Assembly: GCA_021783435.1 (NCBI GenBank)
Contig: JAJXUC010000093.1
Location: forward strand, 1 to 14,385
DNA from: Pseudomonadota bacterium
GTDB taxonomy: Bacteria > Pseudomonadota > Gammaproteobacteria > Burkholderiales > Burkholderiaceae
Reading direction: 5' to 3'
DNA length: 14,385 nt
The notes under the pieces were generated by a model that did not search any database, had not been told where the DNA came from, and was given only the letters and a program-made list of their open reading frames with translations. The position numbers and the translations under genes were made by a program. Of the stretch, positions 1 through 7,399 are shown in pieces (within the stretch, counting starts at the first letter, position 1; every line of letters begins with the position of its first letter).

Positions 1-1232
1 TGCTGCAGGCCGTCGCCCGAAACATCCAGTCGTTGGCCGCCGGGAAGCATGACCTGCACCAGCTTGGTCGTGGCCGCCGTGACCACGGCGCAATACAGCC
101 CTTCGGTCTCCGGACGGTCGCTGCAGGCGTCGTCGACCGCCTGCAGCCATGGCTCGGAGCCGTCGGGCGGATTGATATAAGCCTCCGGTCCGCGCCATGG
201 CTGTCTCAGTTCATAGCGCATGACCCCGGCGTGCAGAGCGCTCCACGCCGCATGCTGATCGCGACTGATGATGGTCGTGACGACGTTGAATCCCCGCGTA
301 TAAGCCTGTTCGCCATAGCGCGCAAACATGGCCTGTCGAGCCATCTCGGCGACGTAGCCGGCATGCGCGGATGCCTCGGTTCGCGCTGCACGCAGGCCGA
401 GCGGCGCGTTCTTGGCCTGTGCGTAGTCGTCCGGACTGATCCAGCCCAAGGCGCGCATGCGGGCGAGGACGTATTGCTGCCTGGATTTGGCGCGGGCCGG
501 GTTGACGAAGGGGTTGTAGGCCGAAGGCGCCTTGGGCAAGCCGGCAAGCATGGCCGCTTGGGCGAGACTGAGTTGCGCAAGCGGTTTGCCGAAATAGGTC
601 TGCGCCGCAGCGGAAAAACCGTAGGCATGCTGGCCAAGATAGATCTGGTTCATGTAAAGCTCCAGGATCTGGTCCTTGGTGAGTTCGCGCTCGATTTTCA
701 ATGCCAGGAGAACCTCGAAGAGCTTGCGCGTGAAGGTCTTTTCGCTGCTGAGATAAAAGTTGCGTGCAACCTGCATGGTGATGGTCGAGGCGCCCTGGCT
801 TTTCGCCTTGTGGATATTCGCCAGGGCCGCGCGGGCAATGCCCGCCCAGTCGATGCCGCCGTGCTGATAGAAGCGATCGTCCTCCGTCGCCAGCACAGCC
901 AGTTTCATGGTCTTCGGGATGCTGCCGATGGGCATGAAGTTGCGCCGCTCCTCGCCGAATTCGCCGAGCAGGACATGATCGGCCGAATACACCCGCAGCG
1001 GGAGTTTGGGGTGGTAATCCAGAAGCTGGTGGACGTCCGGCAGGCGAGGCCAGGCGAAAGCCAGCACCACGCCGACGAGCAGCGCCGCGGCAAGCGGCAG
1101 ACCTACTGCGAGTGAGATCAGGCTGATCATCAGCCGCTGACCCCAGGAACGATTTTGTCCGCCCGCTTTTTTCTTGCGGGCATTGGCGCCCGGCGGGCCG
1201 GACGGAGAAGGAGGGGGCGGTGAAGTCGCCAT
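1..1232 (-). CDS. mrcA: Bifunctional penicillin-binding protein 1A, N-terminal part (cut by the window edge)
   Basis: This class A penicillin-binding protein polymerises lipid II into glycan strands and cross-links them at the periplasmic face of the inner membrane. About 410 residues are visible, with no stop before the left edge. They show a Pro-rich basic cytoplasmic tail (about 1-32), one membrane anchor (about 34-60) and a GT51 transglycosylase domain (about 85-260). Family motifs are clear: ATEDDRFYQHGG with the expected catalytic Glu117, GASTITMQ at 147-154, RKLFEVLLALKIERE at 169-183 and GFSAAAQTYFGK at 205-216. The region that follows (TTIISRDQHAAWSALHAG, then RGPEAYINPP) resembles the PBP1A linker/OB region. 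The transpeptidase domain lies outside the window. The ATG at 1232 is the first in frame but has no clear ribosome-binding site; Met35 (ATG at 1130-1128) is an alternative start. The gene is divergent from pilM, an arrangement also known in Pseudomonas (ponA next to pilM). Family assignment is firm; PBP1A rather than another class A protein is very likely. Confidence 0.93.
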   Translation of the reverse strand, partial: MATSPPPPSPSGPPGANARKKKAGGQNRSWGQRLMISLISLAVGLPLAAALLVGVVLAFAWPRLPDVHQLLDYHPKLPLRVYSADHVLLGEFGEERRNFMPIGSIPKTMKLAVLATEDDRFYQHGGIDWAGIARAALANIHKAKSQGASTITMQVARNFYLSSEKTFTRKLFEVLLALKIERELTKDQILELYMNQIYLGQHAYGFSAAAQTYFGKPLAQLSLAQAAMLAGLPKAPSAYNPFVNPARAKSRQQYVLARMRALGWISPDDYAQAKNAPLGLRAARTEASAHAGYVAEMARQAMFARYGEQAYTRGFNVVTTIISRDQHAAWSALHAGVMRYELRQPWRGPEAYINPPDGSEPWLQAVDDACSDRPETEGLYCAVVTAATTKLVQVMLPGGQRLDVSGDGLQ

Positions 1233-1340
1233 GGGGCGGAGTGTCGGGAAAACCGTGGAAGAGGGATGCAAGGCCGAGGCGAAGAGGGTAACCCTTCGGC
1301 CGCCCACCGGCATGGTCGGGGCGTGGCGACGGCGCCTATT

Positions 1341-1366
1341 CGGACATGCACCGAACTCCGGACATG
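1341..1366. repeat. Direct octamer repeat CGGACATG
   Basis: The octamer CGGACATG occurs at 1341-1348 and again at 1359-1366, with starts 18 bases apart. It lies between the divergent mrcA and pilM genes, just downstream of the candidate mrcA -10 box in the mrcA direction. It could be a tandem regulator site or chance; no known regulator is recognised. Confidence 0.35.
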
Positions 1367-1367
1367 G

Positions 1368-1380
1368 GTCGAGCCTCGAC
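1368..1380. repeat. Short perfect inverted repeat GTCGAG-C-CTCGAC
   Basis: Six-base arms flank a single central C. The element lies next to the CGGACATG repeats and close to the candidate mrcA -10 box. The loop is too short for a stable RNA hairpin, so if it has a role it is more likely a protein-binding palindrome. Function is unknown. Confidence 0.35.
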
Positions 1381-1388
1381 AGTGCCCA

Positions 1389-1394
1389 ATTGTA
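1389..1394 (-). promoter_or_regulatory. Candidate -10 box for mrcA
   Basis: On the minus strand this reads TACAAT, matching five of six bases of the sigma-70 -10 consensus. It lies about 157 bases before the mrcA start, within an A/T-rich patch. The best -35 candidate at a suitable distance (TTCAGC, 18-base spacer) is poor, so the call rests on the -10 box alone. Confidence 0.3.
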
Positions 1395-1608
1395 AAAATA
1401 CTGTTCGAGAGGGCTGAATTTTCATGGGATGGTGCCGTATTGCCTTGAGTACACGTGGGCGTTTTGCAACGGATCGGCCATTGCTTCGGGAAAACCTGAC
1501 AGGCAATCAAAGACTTGTTGTTAGGATTGAAAAAAATATTGAACTTCTGCCGTCATTCGTGTTGCGGCAGGCGGTTCTCAACGGGCTTTTTCAAGTTCCC
1601 ACTCATTC

Positions 1609-1614
1609 AGGGGG
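1609..1614 (+). promoter_or_regulatory. Ribosome-binding site that decides the pilM start
   Basis: The purine run AGGGGG ends five bases before the TTG at 1620. This spacing, together with the protein sequence, favours TTG 1620 as the pilM start over the ATG at 1638, which has no comparable site. Confidence 0.6.
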
Positions 1615-1619
1615 TTGCG

Positions 1620-2699
1620 TTGTCCATATTCAGCAGCATGTTTCGCAAGCGCTATGCGCCGCTGATCGGCCTGGACATTAGCAGTTCCAGCGTCAAATTG
1701 GTCGAACTGGCGCTTGACGATCAAAACCGCTACACCTTGGTGCGCGCAGCCATCGAGCCCCTGGAAAAAGGCGCCATCACCGACGGCAACATCGAGAAGC
1801 ACGATGACGTGGTCGATGCCGTGCGCAGATTGATCAAAAAAAGCGGGACCAAGACCAAGAACGTCGCTCTCGCCCTGCCGTCTTCGGCCGTCATCAGCAA
1901 GAAGATCGTGCTGCCCGGCGATTTGCGCGAAGAGGAGATCGAAGTCCAGGTCGAGACGGAGGCGAATCAATATATCCCGTTCGCCATCGAGGACGTGGCC
2001 CTGGATTTCAGCGTGCTGGGCCCCAGCCTCAACTCCCCGGGCGACCAAGAGGTTCTCATCGCCGCCTCGCGCCGCGACAAGGTGCTGGATCGCCAGACCA
2101 TCGCCGAGGCGGCCGGGCTTAAGCCCCAGATCATCGACATCGACGCGTTCGCATCGCGCTTGGCCGCTGGAAGGCTGATCGAGCGCCTGCCGCGCGGCGG
2201 GCATGATCTGCTGGTGGCCTTGTTCGAGATCGGCGCATCCAGTACGTCGATGCAGGTGCTGCGTAACGGTGAAACCCTGTACGACCGCGACCAGACCTTC
2301 GGCGGCCAGCAGCTGACCCAGGCCATTGCGCGGCATTACGGCTTCTCGCAAGAAGAGGCCGAGGCCAAGAAGCGCAATGCCGACCTGCCTGACGACTATA
2401 CCGCCCAGGTCTTGGAGCCTTTCATCGAGGGCATGGCGCAGGAACTGGCGCGCGCGCTGCAGTTCTTTTTTCGGGCCACGCCGAATAGCAAGGTCGACTA
2501 CATCCTGCTGGCGGGCGGCACGGCGGCATTGCCCGGCCTGGTGGAAAAAATCACACAGCTCACCTCCACGGCCTGCGTGGTGCTCAACCCCTTCGAGGGG
2601 ATGGCCATCGGCGATCAGGTCCGCGAGAAGAAGTTGCGCCTGCAGGCGCCGAGCTATCTCACCAGTTGCGGTCTGGCCATGCGCAGGTTCTTGCAATGA
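1620..2699 (+). CDS. pilM: Type IV pilus assembly protein PilM
   Basis: PilM is a cytoplasmic actin-like ATPase-fold protein that binds the N-terminal tail of PilN and couples the cytoplasmic pilus motor to the inner-membrane alignment complex. The 359-residue product matches the usual length of about 350. The N-terminal phosphate-binding motif LIGLDISSSSVKLVEL begins near residue 15, and the C-terminal nucleotide-binding motif ILLAGGTAALPGL lies near 296-308. The frame is open upstream to a possible start at 1515, but that would add an unfamiliar 35-residue Cys- and Arg-containing extension. The TTG at 1620 has a good AGGGGG site and gives MSIFSSMFRKR, as expected for PilM. First gene of the pilMNOPQ operon; its stop overlaps the pilN start as ATGA. 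Confidence 0.96.
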   Translation: MSIFSSMFRKRYAPLIGLDISSSSVKLVELALDDQNRYTLVRAAIEPLEKGAITDGNIEKHDDVVDAVRRLIKKSGTKTKNVALALPSSAVISKKIVLPGDLREEEIEVQVETEANQYIPFAIEDVALDFSVLGPSLNSPGDQEVLIAASRRDKVLDRQTIAEAAGLKPQIIDIDAFASRLAAGRLIERLPRGGHDLLVALFEIGASSTSMQVLRNGETLYDRDQTFGGQQLTQAIARHYGFSQEEAEAKKRNADLPDDYTAQVLEPFIEGMAQELARALQFFFRATPNSKVDYILLAGGTAALPGLVEKITQLTSTACVVLNPFEGMAIGDQVREKKLRLQAPSYLTSCGLAMRRFLQ

Positions 2700-3319
2700 A
2701 CATCGTCCTCATCAACCTGTTGCCTCACCGCGAGGCCAAGCGCAAGAAGCGCCGCGAGGCGTTTTATGTCGGCATCGTCATGTCCATGCTGGTGGGCCTG
2801 CTGCTGCTCGGCCTCGGCTTTACCGTGTTGAGCGCGATGATCGACCGTCAACAGTCGCGCAACGATTTCCTCCATGCGCAAATCGCCCAGCTCGACGTGC
2901 AGATCAAGGACATCGCCACGCTGCGCCAGGAGATTGAAAGCCTGCGCGCGCGGCAGCAGGCGGTCGAAAACCTGCAGTCCGACCGGAATCTGCCGGTCTA
3001 TCTGTTCGACGATCTCACGCAAGACACCCCCACGGGCGTGCAAATCACCTCGATCAAGCAGGAAGGCCAGTCGGTGCTGCTGCAGGGTACGGCCCTGAGT
3101 CAGGAGCGGGTCGCCGATCTGTTGCGCAATCTGGCCGATGGCAAGGGCTGGCTCGAGAAGCCGGAACTCATCGAAATCCGGTCCGTCACGACCCAGATCT
3201 CCAAGGGCAACACGCAGACGGTGTCGGCCTTCCAGCTGCGCGCCACGCTCAAGCGCGCCACCCCTGCCCAAGCCGCCTCCGGCGCGGCCCCAGCAGGCAA
3301 GACCAACGTTGCGGGCTGA
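2696..3319 (+). CDS. pilN: Type IV pilus inner-membrane alignment protein PilN
   Basis: PilN is a bitopic inner-membrane protein that heterodimerises with PilO and binds PilM in the cytoplasm. The 207-residue product starts with MNIVLINLLPHRE, which contains the conserved INLLPxRE PilM-binding tail, followed by a basic stretch. One transmembrane helix spans about 23-44, then a periplasmic coiled coil (about 46-95) and a ferredoxin-like periplasmic domain. The tail is Ala- and Pro-rich. The ATG at 2696 overlaps the pilM stop by four bases, which points to translational coupling and fits the family N-terminus better than an in-frame start 30 bases upstream. Confidence 0.95.
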   Translation: MNIVLINLLPHREAKRKKRREAFYVGIVMSMLVGLLLLGLGFTVLSAMIDRQQSRNDFLHAQIAQLDVQIKDIATLRQEIESLRARQQAVENLQSDRNLPVYLFDDLTQDTPTGVQITSIKQEGQSVLLQGTALSQERVADLLRNLADGKGWLEKPELIEIRSVTTQISKGNTQTVSAFQLRATLKRATPAQAASGAAPAGKTNVAG

Positions 3320-3326
3320 GGACAGC

Positions 3327-4010
3327 ATGGCCAAATCCCTCAATATGCAGATTGATTTCGCGTCCCTGAAAGAGCGCATCGGCAGTCAATTCCGCGGGCT
3401 CAACCAGAACGATCCCGGCACGTGGCCGCCGTTGCCGCGCGCCACGGCGTACGCCGTGACGCTCATCGTGGCGCTGGCCGTGGGTTGGTATGCGTGGCTG
3501 TCCGGTGTGAAGGACCAGCTCAACCAGGCGCAGCAGCAGGAAGTGCAGTTGCGCGACGAGTACAAGAGCAAGCTGGCCCAGGCCGTGAGCCTGGATCTGC
3601 TCAAGGCGCAAAAGGCCCAGGTGCAGCAATACGTGCTGTTGCTGGAAAAGCAACTTCCGAGCAAGGCCGAGATGGATGCGCTGCTGTCCGACATCAACCA
3701 GGCGGGCATTGGCCGCGGCTTGCAGTTCGAGCTCTTCCGCCCGGGCCAGGTCGAGGTCAAGAACTATTACGCCGAACTCCCCATCACCATCAAGGTCAAG
3801 GGCAGCTACAACGACCTCGCCGCGTTTACGGCCGACGTTGCCAAGCTTTCGCGCATCGTCACGATCAACAACATCGCCATTTCCAGCCCGCCGGCCGGCA
3901 ACCCTTCGGGCAAGCTGACCATGGACGCCACGGCCAAGACCTTCCGCTATCTCGATGCCGACGAGGTCGCCGCACAGCAAAAAGCCAAACGACCGGGAGG
4001 TAAGAAATGA
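3327..4010 (+). CDS. pilO: Type IV pilus inner-membrane alignment protein PilO
   Basis: PilO partners PilN in the inner membrane and contacts PilP, helping connect the motor to the PilQ secretin. The 227-residue product has a cytoplasmic N-terminus, one transmembrane helix (about 39-59), a coiled coil (about 62-110) and a periplasmic domain. Its ELPITIKVKGSYNDLAAF and KLSRIVTINNIAIS segments are typical of PilO. The ATG at 3327 follows a GAGGA site five bases upstream and lies seven bases after the pilN stop. The frame is open further upstream, but that part is unlike PilO. The last bases overlap pilP as ATGA. Confidence 0.95.
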   Translation: MAKSLNMQIDFASLKERIGSQFRGLNQNDPGTWPPLPRATAYAVTLIVALAVGWYAWLSGVKDQLNQAQQQEVQLRDEYKSKLAQAVSLDLLKAQKAQVQQYVLLLEKQLPSKAEMDALLSDINQAGIGRGLQFELFRPGQVEVKNYYAELPITIKVKGSYNDLAAFTADVAKLSRIVTINNIAISSPPAGNPSGKLTMDATAKTFRYLDADEVAAQQKAKRPGGKK

Positions 4011-4546
4011 TCCGCCGCATCCCGGCTTTCCTGCCGCTGTTGCCGATCGCGCTTGTCTTGGCGGGTTGCGGAGGGCAACCGCACGAAGATCTGCGCGCGT
4101 GGATGGCACAGGAACGCGCCAAGCTGCATCCGCATGTGCAGCCCATCGAGGCGCCGAAGCCCTTCTTGCCGGCGACCTACGACCTGTCCGACCGGACCGA
4201 CCCCTTCTCCCCGGCCAAGCTTGAAACGGGCGTTCGGCAGGAAATGAACAAGCTGAGCCCCGAGGTGCTGGCGCAGATGAATCGGCCCAAACAGCCCTTG
4301 GAGCAGTATTCACTGGACCAGATCCAGATGGTGGGCAGCTACAAGATCAAGGGCCAGGAGTACGCCCTGCTCAAGGCTGGCAATCTGCTGTACCGCGCAC
4401 ATGTCGGCGAGTACGCGGGGCAGCATTACGGGCGCATTACACAAATCGATGAAAGCCAGGTTGTTTTGCGGGAGCTGGTGCAGGACGCCGTTGGCGACTG
4501 GGTGGAACGCACCGCAACCCTTCAATTGCAGGAGAGCAGCAAATGA
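4007..4546 (+). CDS. pilP: Type IV pilus lipoprotein PilP
   Basis: PilP is a periplasmic lipoprotein that bridges the PilNO dimer and the N0 domain of the PilQ secretin. The 179-residue product has a signal peptide ending in the lipobox L18-A19-G20-C21, so the mature lipoprotein begins at Cys21. The extended middle includes YDLSDRTDPFSPAKL, the conserved region preceding the folded domain. The C-terminal beta-rich domain (about 95-175: SLDQIQMVGSYK, then YRAHVGEYAGQHYGRI) is the usual PilP fold. The gene overlaps pilO and pilQ by ATGA at both ends. Confidence 0.95.
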   Translation: MIRRIPAFLPLLPIALVLAGCGGQPHEDLRAWMAQERAKLHPHVQPIEAPKPFLPATYDLSDRTDPFSPAKLETGVRQEMNKLSPEVLAQMNRPKQPLEQYSLDQIQMVGSYKIKGQEYALLKAGNLLYRAHVGEYAGQHYGRITQIDESQVVLRELVQDAVGDWVERTATLQLQESSK

Positions 4547-6807
4547 TGTCCCTATCGCTTACCCGTGCAACGACATGGCTGGCGCGCGCCGCGGCAGGTC
4601 TGGCGCTGATGCTGGGCCTGACGGTCGTGGCTGCGGCGCAGGGTTCCAATGTGCTGCAAAGCGTGGGGGCCAGCAGCCAGGGCGGCGAAATCGTCGTCCA
4701 GCTTAATTTCGCCCAACCTCTGGCCGCTCCGCCAGCGGGCTTCACCATCGATCAGCCTGCCCGCATCGTGCTCGATTTCCCGGGGGTGACGTCCGGGCTG
4801 AGCCGCAGCGCGGTGAATTTCGATCAAGGCAATCTGCGCTCGGCCAATGTGGTGCAGGCCGAGGGCCGTTCGCGCGTGGTCCTCAATCTGCGCAGCTCGA
4901 CCACCTACAAGACCGAAATCCAGGGCAAACGACTGCTCGTGCTCATCAACCCCACAGCCTCGGCGCCGCTGAATGCGTCGACCACGGCGGGTTCTGCGCT
5001 GTCGCAGCCGGTGCACTTCGCCGACAGCCTCAATACCCAGCAGCTGCCGCTGCAGAGTATCGATTTTCACCGCGGCGCGGGCGGCGCGGGCCAAGTCGTC
5101 GTCAACCTGCCCAACAACCAGGTCGGCGTCGACATCCACCAGCAGGGTCAGAACATCGTGGTCGATTTCCTCAAGGCCACGCTGCCCGCCGACCTGCGCC
5201 GCCGTCTGGACGTGGCCGATTTCGCCACGCCGGTGAAGACCATCACCACCTTCCAGATGGGCAACAACGTGCGCATGGTGGTCCAGCCCACGGGCAACTA
5301 CCAGCAAAGCGCCTACCAGGCCGACAATAAATTCGTGCTGGAAGTGCGCCCCGAGGTGCCCAATCCCAATCAGCTGGTGCCGGGGAACGGCCCCGGCTAT
5401 CACGGCCAGAAGCTGTCGCTCAACTTCCAGAACATCGACGTCCGTTCGCTGCTGCAGGTGTTCGCCGATTTCACGGGCCTCAACGTCGTGGTGAGCGATT
5501 CGGTGACCGGAAACCTTACTCTGCGCCTGAAGGACGTGCCCTGGGACCAGGCCCTGCACATCATCCTCCAGGCCAAGGGGCTGGGCGAACGCAAGGAGGG
5601 CAATGTGCTGTGGATCGCGCCGCGCGATGAAATTCTTGCCCGCGAAAAATCTGAACTCGAAGCCTCGAAATCCATCCGGGACCTCGAGCCCTTGAAATCC
5701 GAAACCTTCCAGCTCAACTACCAGAAGGCTGCCACGGTGGTGCAACTGCTCACCGGCGCCGCGGGCGGCGCGCAGCCTGGTGGCAGCGGGGCGGGCGTGG
5801 CCCCCATCCTTCCCGGCCTGCCCACGGCCGGTGCGCCCACCTCGCGCATCCTCTCGCCGCGCGGCACGGTGATCGCCGATCCGCGCACGAATCAGATTTT
5901 CGTCAACGATATTCCGTCCAAGCTCGAGGAAATCAGCGCACTCATCGCCAAGATCGACAAGCCGGTCCGCCAGGTCTTGATCGAGGCGCGCATCGTCGAG
6001 GCCACGGACCAGTTCGGGCGTAGCTTGGGTGCGAAACTGGGATATTACGATGCGCGAGGCCTCCAAGGTGGCGTTCCTGGTTTTGGCATTGGGGGAAGCA
6101 CGAATAACCGTGTTGCTTTTACTGGCAATTACCTGGGGGTTGGCGAACAGACTGGTCAGGCTACAGTGACAGGCGGTTCATATATCCCAGATACCCAATT
6201 TGTGAATTTGCCAGCAACCACGATTGCTAATACGGTTCTTTCCGGTGTGGCGCCAGGGTCTGTTGCCATCAGTTTGTTCAATGCAGCGGCCAACCGTTTC
6301 ATCAATCTCGAGCTTTCCGCACTCGAAGCAGATGGCAAGGGGAAAATCATTTCCTCGCCTCGCGTGATCACGGCTGATCTGAACAAGGCCACCATAGAAC
6401 AGGGGACGGAGATTCCGTATCAGCAGGCAACATCCAGCGGCGCGACATCGGTGTCCTTCAAGAAGGCGGTCCTCAGCCTCGATGTCACGCCGCAGATCAC
6501 GCCGGACGGCAACATCATCATGAATGTCGAGATCCACAAGGACAGCGTCGGGCAGAACACTGTGGCGGGTCCCGCGATCAACACCAACACGGTGACGACC
6601 CAGGTGCAGGTCGAGAACGGTGGAACGGTGGTGCTCGGCGGGATTTATTCGTCGCAGGAGCAGAACCAGACCGACAAGGTTCCTTTGCTTGGCGATATCC
6701 CCGTGCTCGGTTATCTGTTCAAGACCAACAGCAAGAGTATTCAGAAAGACGAACTGATGGTGTTTCTCACACCTAAAATTGTGACAGGCGCAGATTTGTC
6801 CCGATGA
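4543..6807 (+). CDS. pilQ: Type IV pilus secretin PilQ
   Basis: PilQ forms the outer-membrane ring through which the pilus passes. The 754-residue product has a signal peptide (to about 33), two AMIN peptidoglycan-binding domains (about 50-136 and 171-267), a secretin N0/STN domain (about 293-363), an N1 domain (about 386-480) and a C-terminal secretin domain (about 475-751). Hallmarks include VPWDQALHIILQAKGL, QVLIEARIVEA, GKGKIISSPRVITAD and VPLLGDIPVLGYLFK. A GGAGAG site precedes the ATG at 4543, which overlaps the pilP stop; the adjacent ATG at 4546 is equally possible. Residues about 500-595 (near 6040-6330), between the first secretin strands and the conserved SSPRV region, are Gly-, Asn- and Thr-rich. 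That segment has lower GC (about 52% by hand count over 6061-6300, against about 62-65% in most adjacent lines) and many T-ending codons, so it may have a separate history. Confidence 0.96.
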   Translation: MMSLSLTRATTWLARAAAGLALMLGLTVVAAAQGSNVLQSVGASSQGGEIVVQLNFAQPLAAPPAGFTIDQPARIVLDFPGVTSGLSRSAVNFDQGNLRSANVVQAEGRSRVVLNLRSSTTYKTEIQGKRLLVLINPTASAPLNASTTAGSALSQPVHFADSLNTQQLPLQSIDFHRGAGGAGQVVVNLPNNQVGVDIHQQGQNIVVDFLKATLPADLRRRLDVADFATPVKTITTFQMGNNVRMVVQPTGNYQQSAYQADNKFVLEVRPEVPNPNQLVPGNGPGYHGQKLSLNFQNIDVRSLLQVFADFTGLNVVVSDSVTGNLTLRLKDVPWDQALHIILQAKGLGERKEGNVLWIAPRDEILAREKSELEASKSIRDLEPLKSETFQLNYQKAATVVQLLTGAAGGAQPGGSGAGVAPILPGLPTAGAPTSRILSPRGTVIADPRTNQIFVNDIPSKLEEISALIAKIDKPVRQVLIEARIVEATDQFGRSLGAKLGYYDARGLQGGVPGFGIGGSTNNRVAFTGNYLGVGEQTGQATVTGGSYIPDTQFVNLPATTIANTVLSGVAPGSVAISLFNAAANRFINLELSALEADGKGKIISSPRVITADLNKATIEQGTEIPYQQATSSGATSVSFKKAVLSLDVTPQITPDGNIIMNVEIHKDSVGQNTVAGPAINTNTVTTQVQVENGGTVVLGGIYSSQEQNQTDKVPLLGDIPVLGYLFKTNSKSIQKDELMVFLTPKIVTGADLSR

Positions 6808-6882
6808 TGGATGGATCGCCGCTGAATTTAAAAATATTCAAAATTTTGCCTCTACCTGTGCCATTGAATGGATTGAATAGCG
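6808..6882. other. A/T-rich gap after pilQ
   Basis: This 75-base gap is far richer in A and T than its surroundings. It contains the perfect palindrome CAAAATTTTG (6839-6848), a near-palindrome GAATTTAAAAATATTC (6824-6839) and a tandem ATTGAAT motif (6863-6869 and 6872-6878) just before the next gene. It could hold a promoter for the lipoprotein gene, but no well-spaced -35/-10 pair was found. No GC-rich terminator hairpin is present. Confidence 0.45.
6872..6879 (+). repeat. Left copy of 8-base direct repeat ATTGAATA
   Basis: ATTGAATA here is repeated exactly at 7400-7407, so the two copies bracket the lipoprotein gene. It might mark the ends of an inserted segment, but eight bases in A/T-rich DNA can match by chance. 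A related ATTGAATG lies at 6863-6870. Confidence 0.35.
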
Positions 6883-7392
6883 ATGAATAGCAAAATCAAG
6901 GCTTTATTCTGGGGTGGAACGATTGCCATAGCTGCAGTTTTGTCCGCTTGCGGAGGGGGGAGCGGTTCTGCCGGCACGCCCATTCTCGGCGCGAAGAATA
7001 CCAATTCCTATACGCTCAGCGTGGCACCTAGTGGATCTGCGATTCCCTCGAGCCAAAATGTCGTTTTAACTTTTACGGCTAAGGATGCTTATGGGAATGG
7101 CATTCAGAATATGGGGGTTAGCTTTGCTTTTAATGTTGTTCCTTCGACAAGTGGCAGTTACTTTTCTTGCCTGACGGCATCAGGGCAACCCAATCCAGGC
7201 TACTCAGCTGTGACGGATAGTGCAGGCGTTGCGTCCGTACAGATCAAACCGGCGCCTCCGCTGCCATCTCCAACGACGATTCAGGCCGTTGCTTATGTTG
7301 TGCCCCCCGGAGCCTCGGCTCCCACAAGTTTTTCTACTGCAGCAGCTTATGCATTGGGTGGAATTCAATCGTTCGCTTATAGTGCGCCCTGA
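6883..7392 (+). CDS. Small outer-membrane lipoprotein with a single bacterial Ig-like (Big_1-type) domain, unknown role
   Basis: I do not recognise this 169-residue protein as a named family. It has a lipoprotein signal peptide with lipobox L20-S21-A22-C23, then a flexible GGGSGSAG linker. No Asp follows the Cys, which suggests outer-membrane sorting. Residues about 40-140 look like one bacterial Ig-like domain of the invasin/Big_1 type: a Ser/Thr-rich opening strand, [20 protein letters not shown], then [12 protein letters not shown] near the end, matching the family pattern of D-x-x-G-N and T-D-x-x-G-x-A. One further Cys lies at 96. GC is about 53% by hand count over 6901-7380, with one line (7081-7140) near 38%, well below the neighbouring genes. 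It lies 75 bases after pilQ and 8 bases before aroK, with no strong ribosome-binding site. A surface or periplasmic partner of the pilus is possible but unproven; a passenger gene is equally possible. Confidence 0.75.
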   Translation: MNSKIKALFWGGTIAIAAVLSACGGGSGSAGTPILGAKNTNSYTLSVAPSGSAIPSSQNVVLTFTAKDAYGNGIQNMGVSFAFNVVPSTSGSYFSCLTASGQPNPGYSAVTDSAGVASVQIKPAPPLPSPTTIQAVAYVVPPGASAPTSFSTAAAYALGGIQSFAYSAP

Positions 7393-7399
7393 CTCTTAT

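Larger units (their letters stand above)
1233..1619. other. Divergent intergenic region between mrcA and pilM
   Basis: This 387-base region separates two divergent genes and should carry both promoters. No convincing coding frame was seen; short open frames here lack recognisable protein character. It holds a TACAAT -10-like box for the mrcA direction, an inverted repeat (1368-1380), a repeated octamer CGGACATG (1341-1348 and 1359-1366) and, near 1515-1545, an A/T-rich stretch with weak promoter-like hexamers facing pilM. No clear intrinsic terminator or known riboswitch was recognised. Confidence 0.6.

Noticed and set aside
33..1115. Long open frame on the plus strand opposite mrcA
   Set aside because: The minus strand encodes a clear PBP1A with GT51 motifs; the plus-strand product has no family character and is the usual high-GC antisense shadow.
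1578..2696. 372-codon minus-strand open frame opposite pilM
   Set aside because: It mirrors the pilM codons, lacks recognisable domains and is His/Gln/Gly-rich as expected for antisense reading of high-GC genes.
4552..6066. 504-codon minus-strand open frame opposite pilQ
   Set aside because: Antisense to a strongly supported secretin; composition (Arg/His/Leu-rich, no domains) is that of a shadow frame.
6839..6848. CAAAATTTTG palindrome after pilQ as a terminator
   Set aside because: All A/T core with no loop; too weak to stop transcription. It could be a promoter-associated A/T element, but no paired boxes were found.
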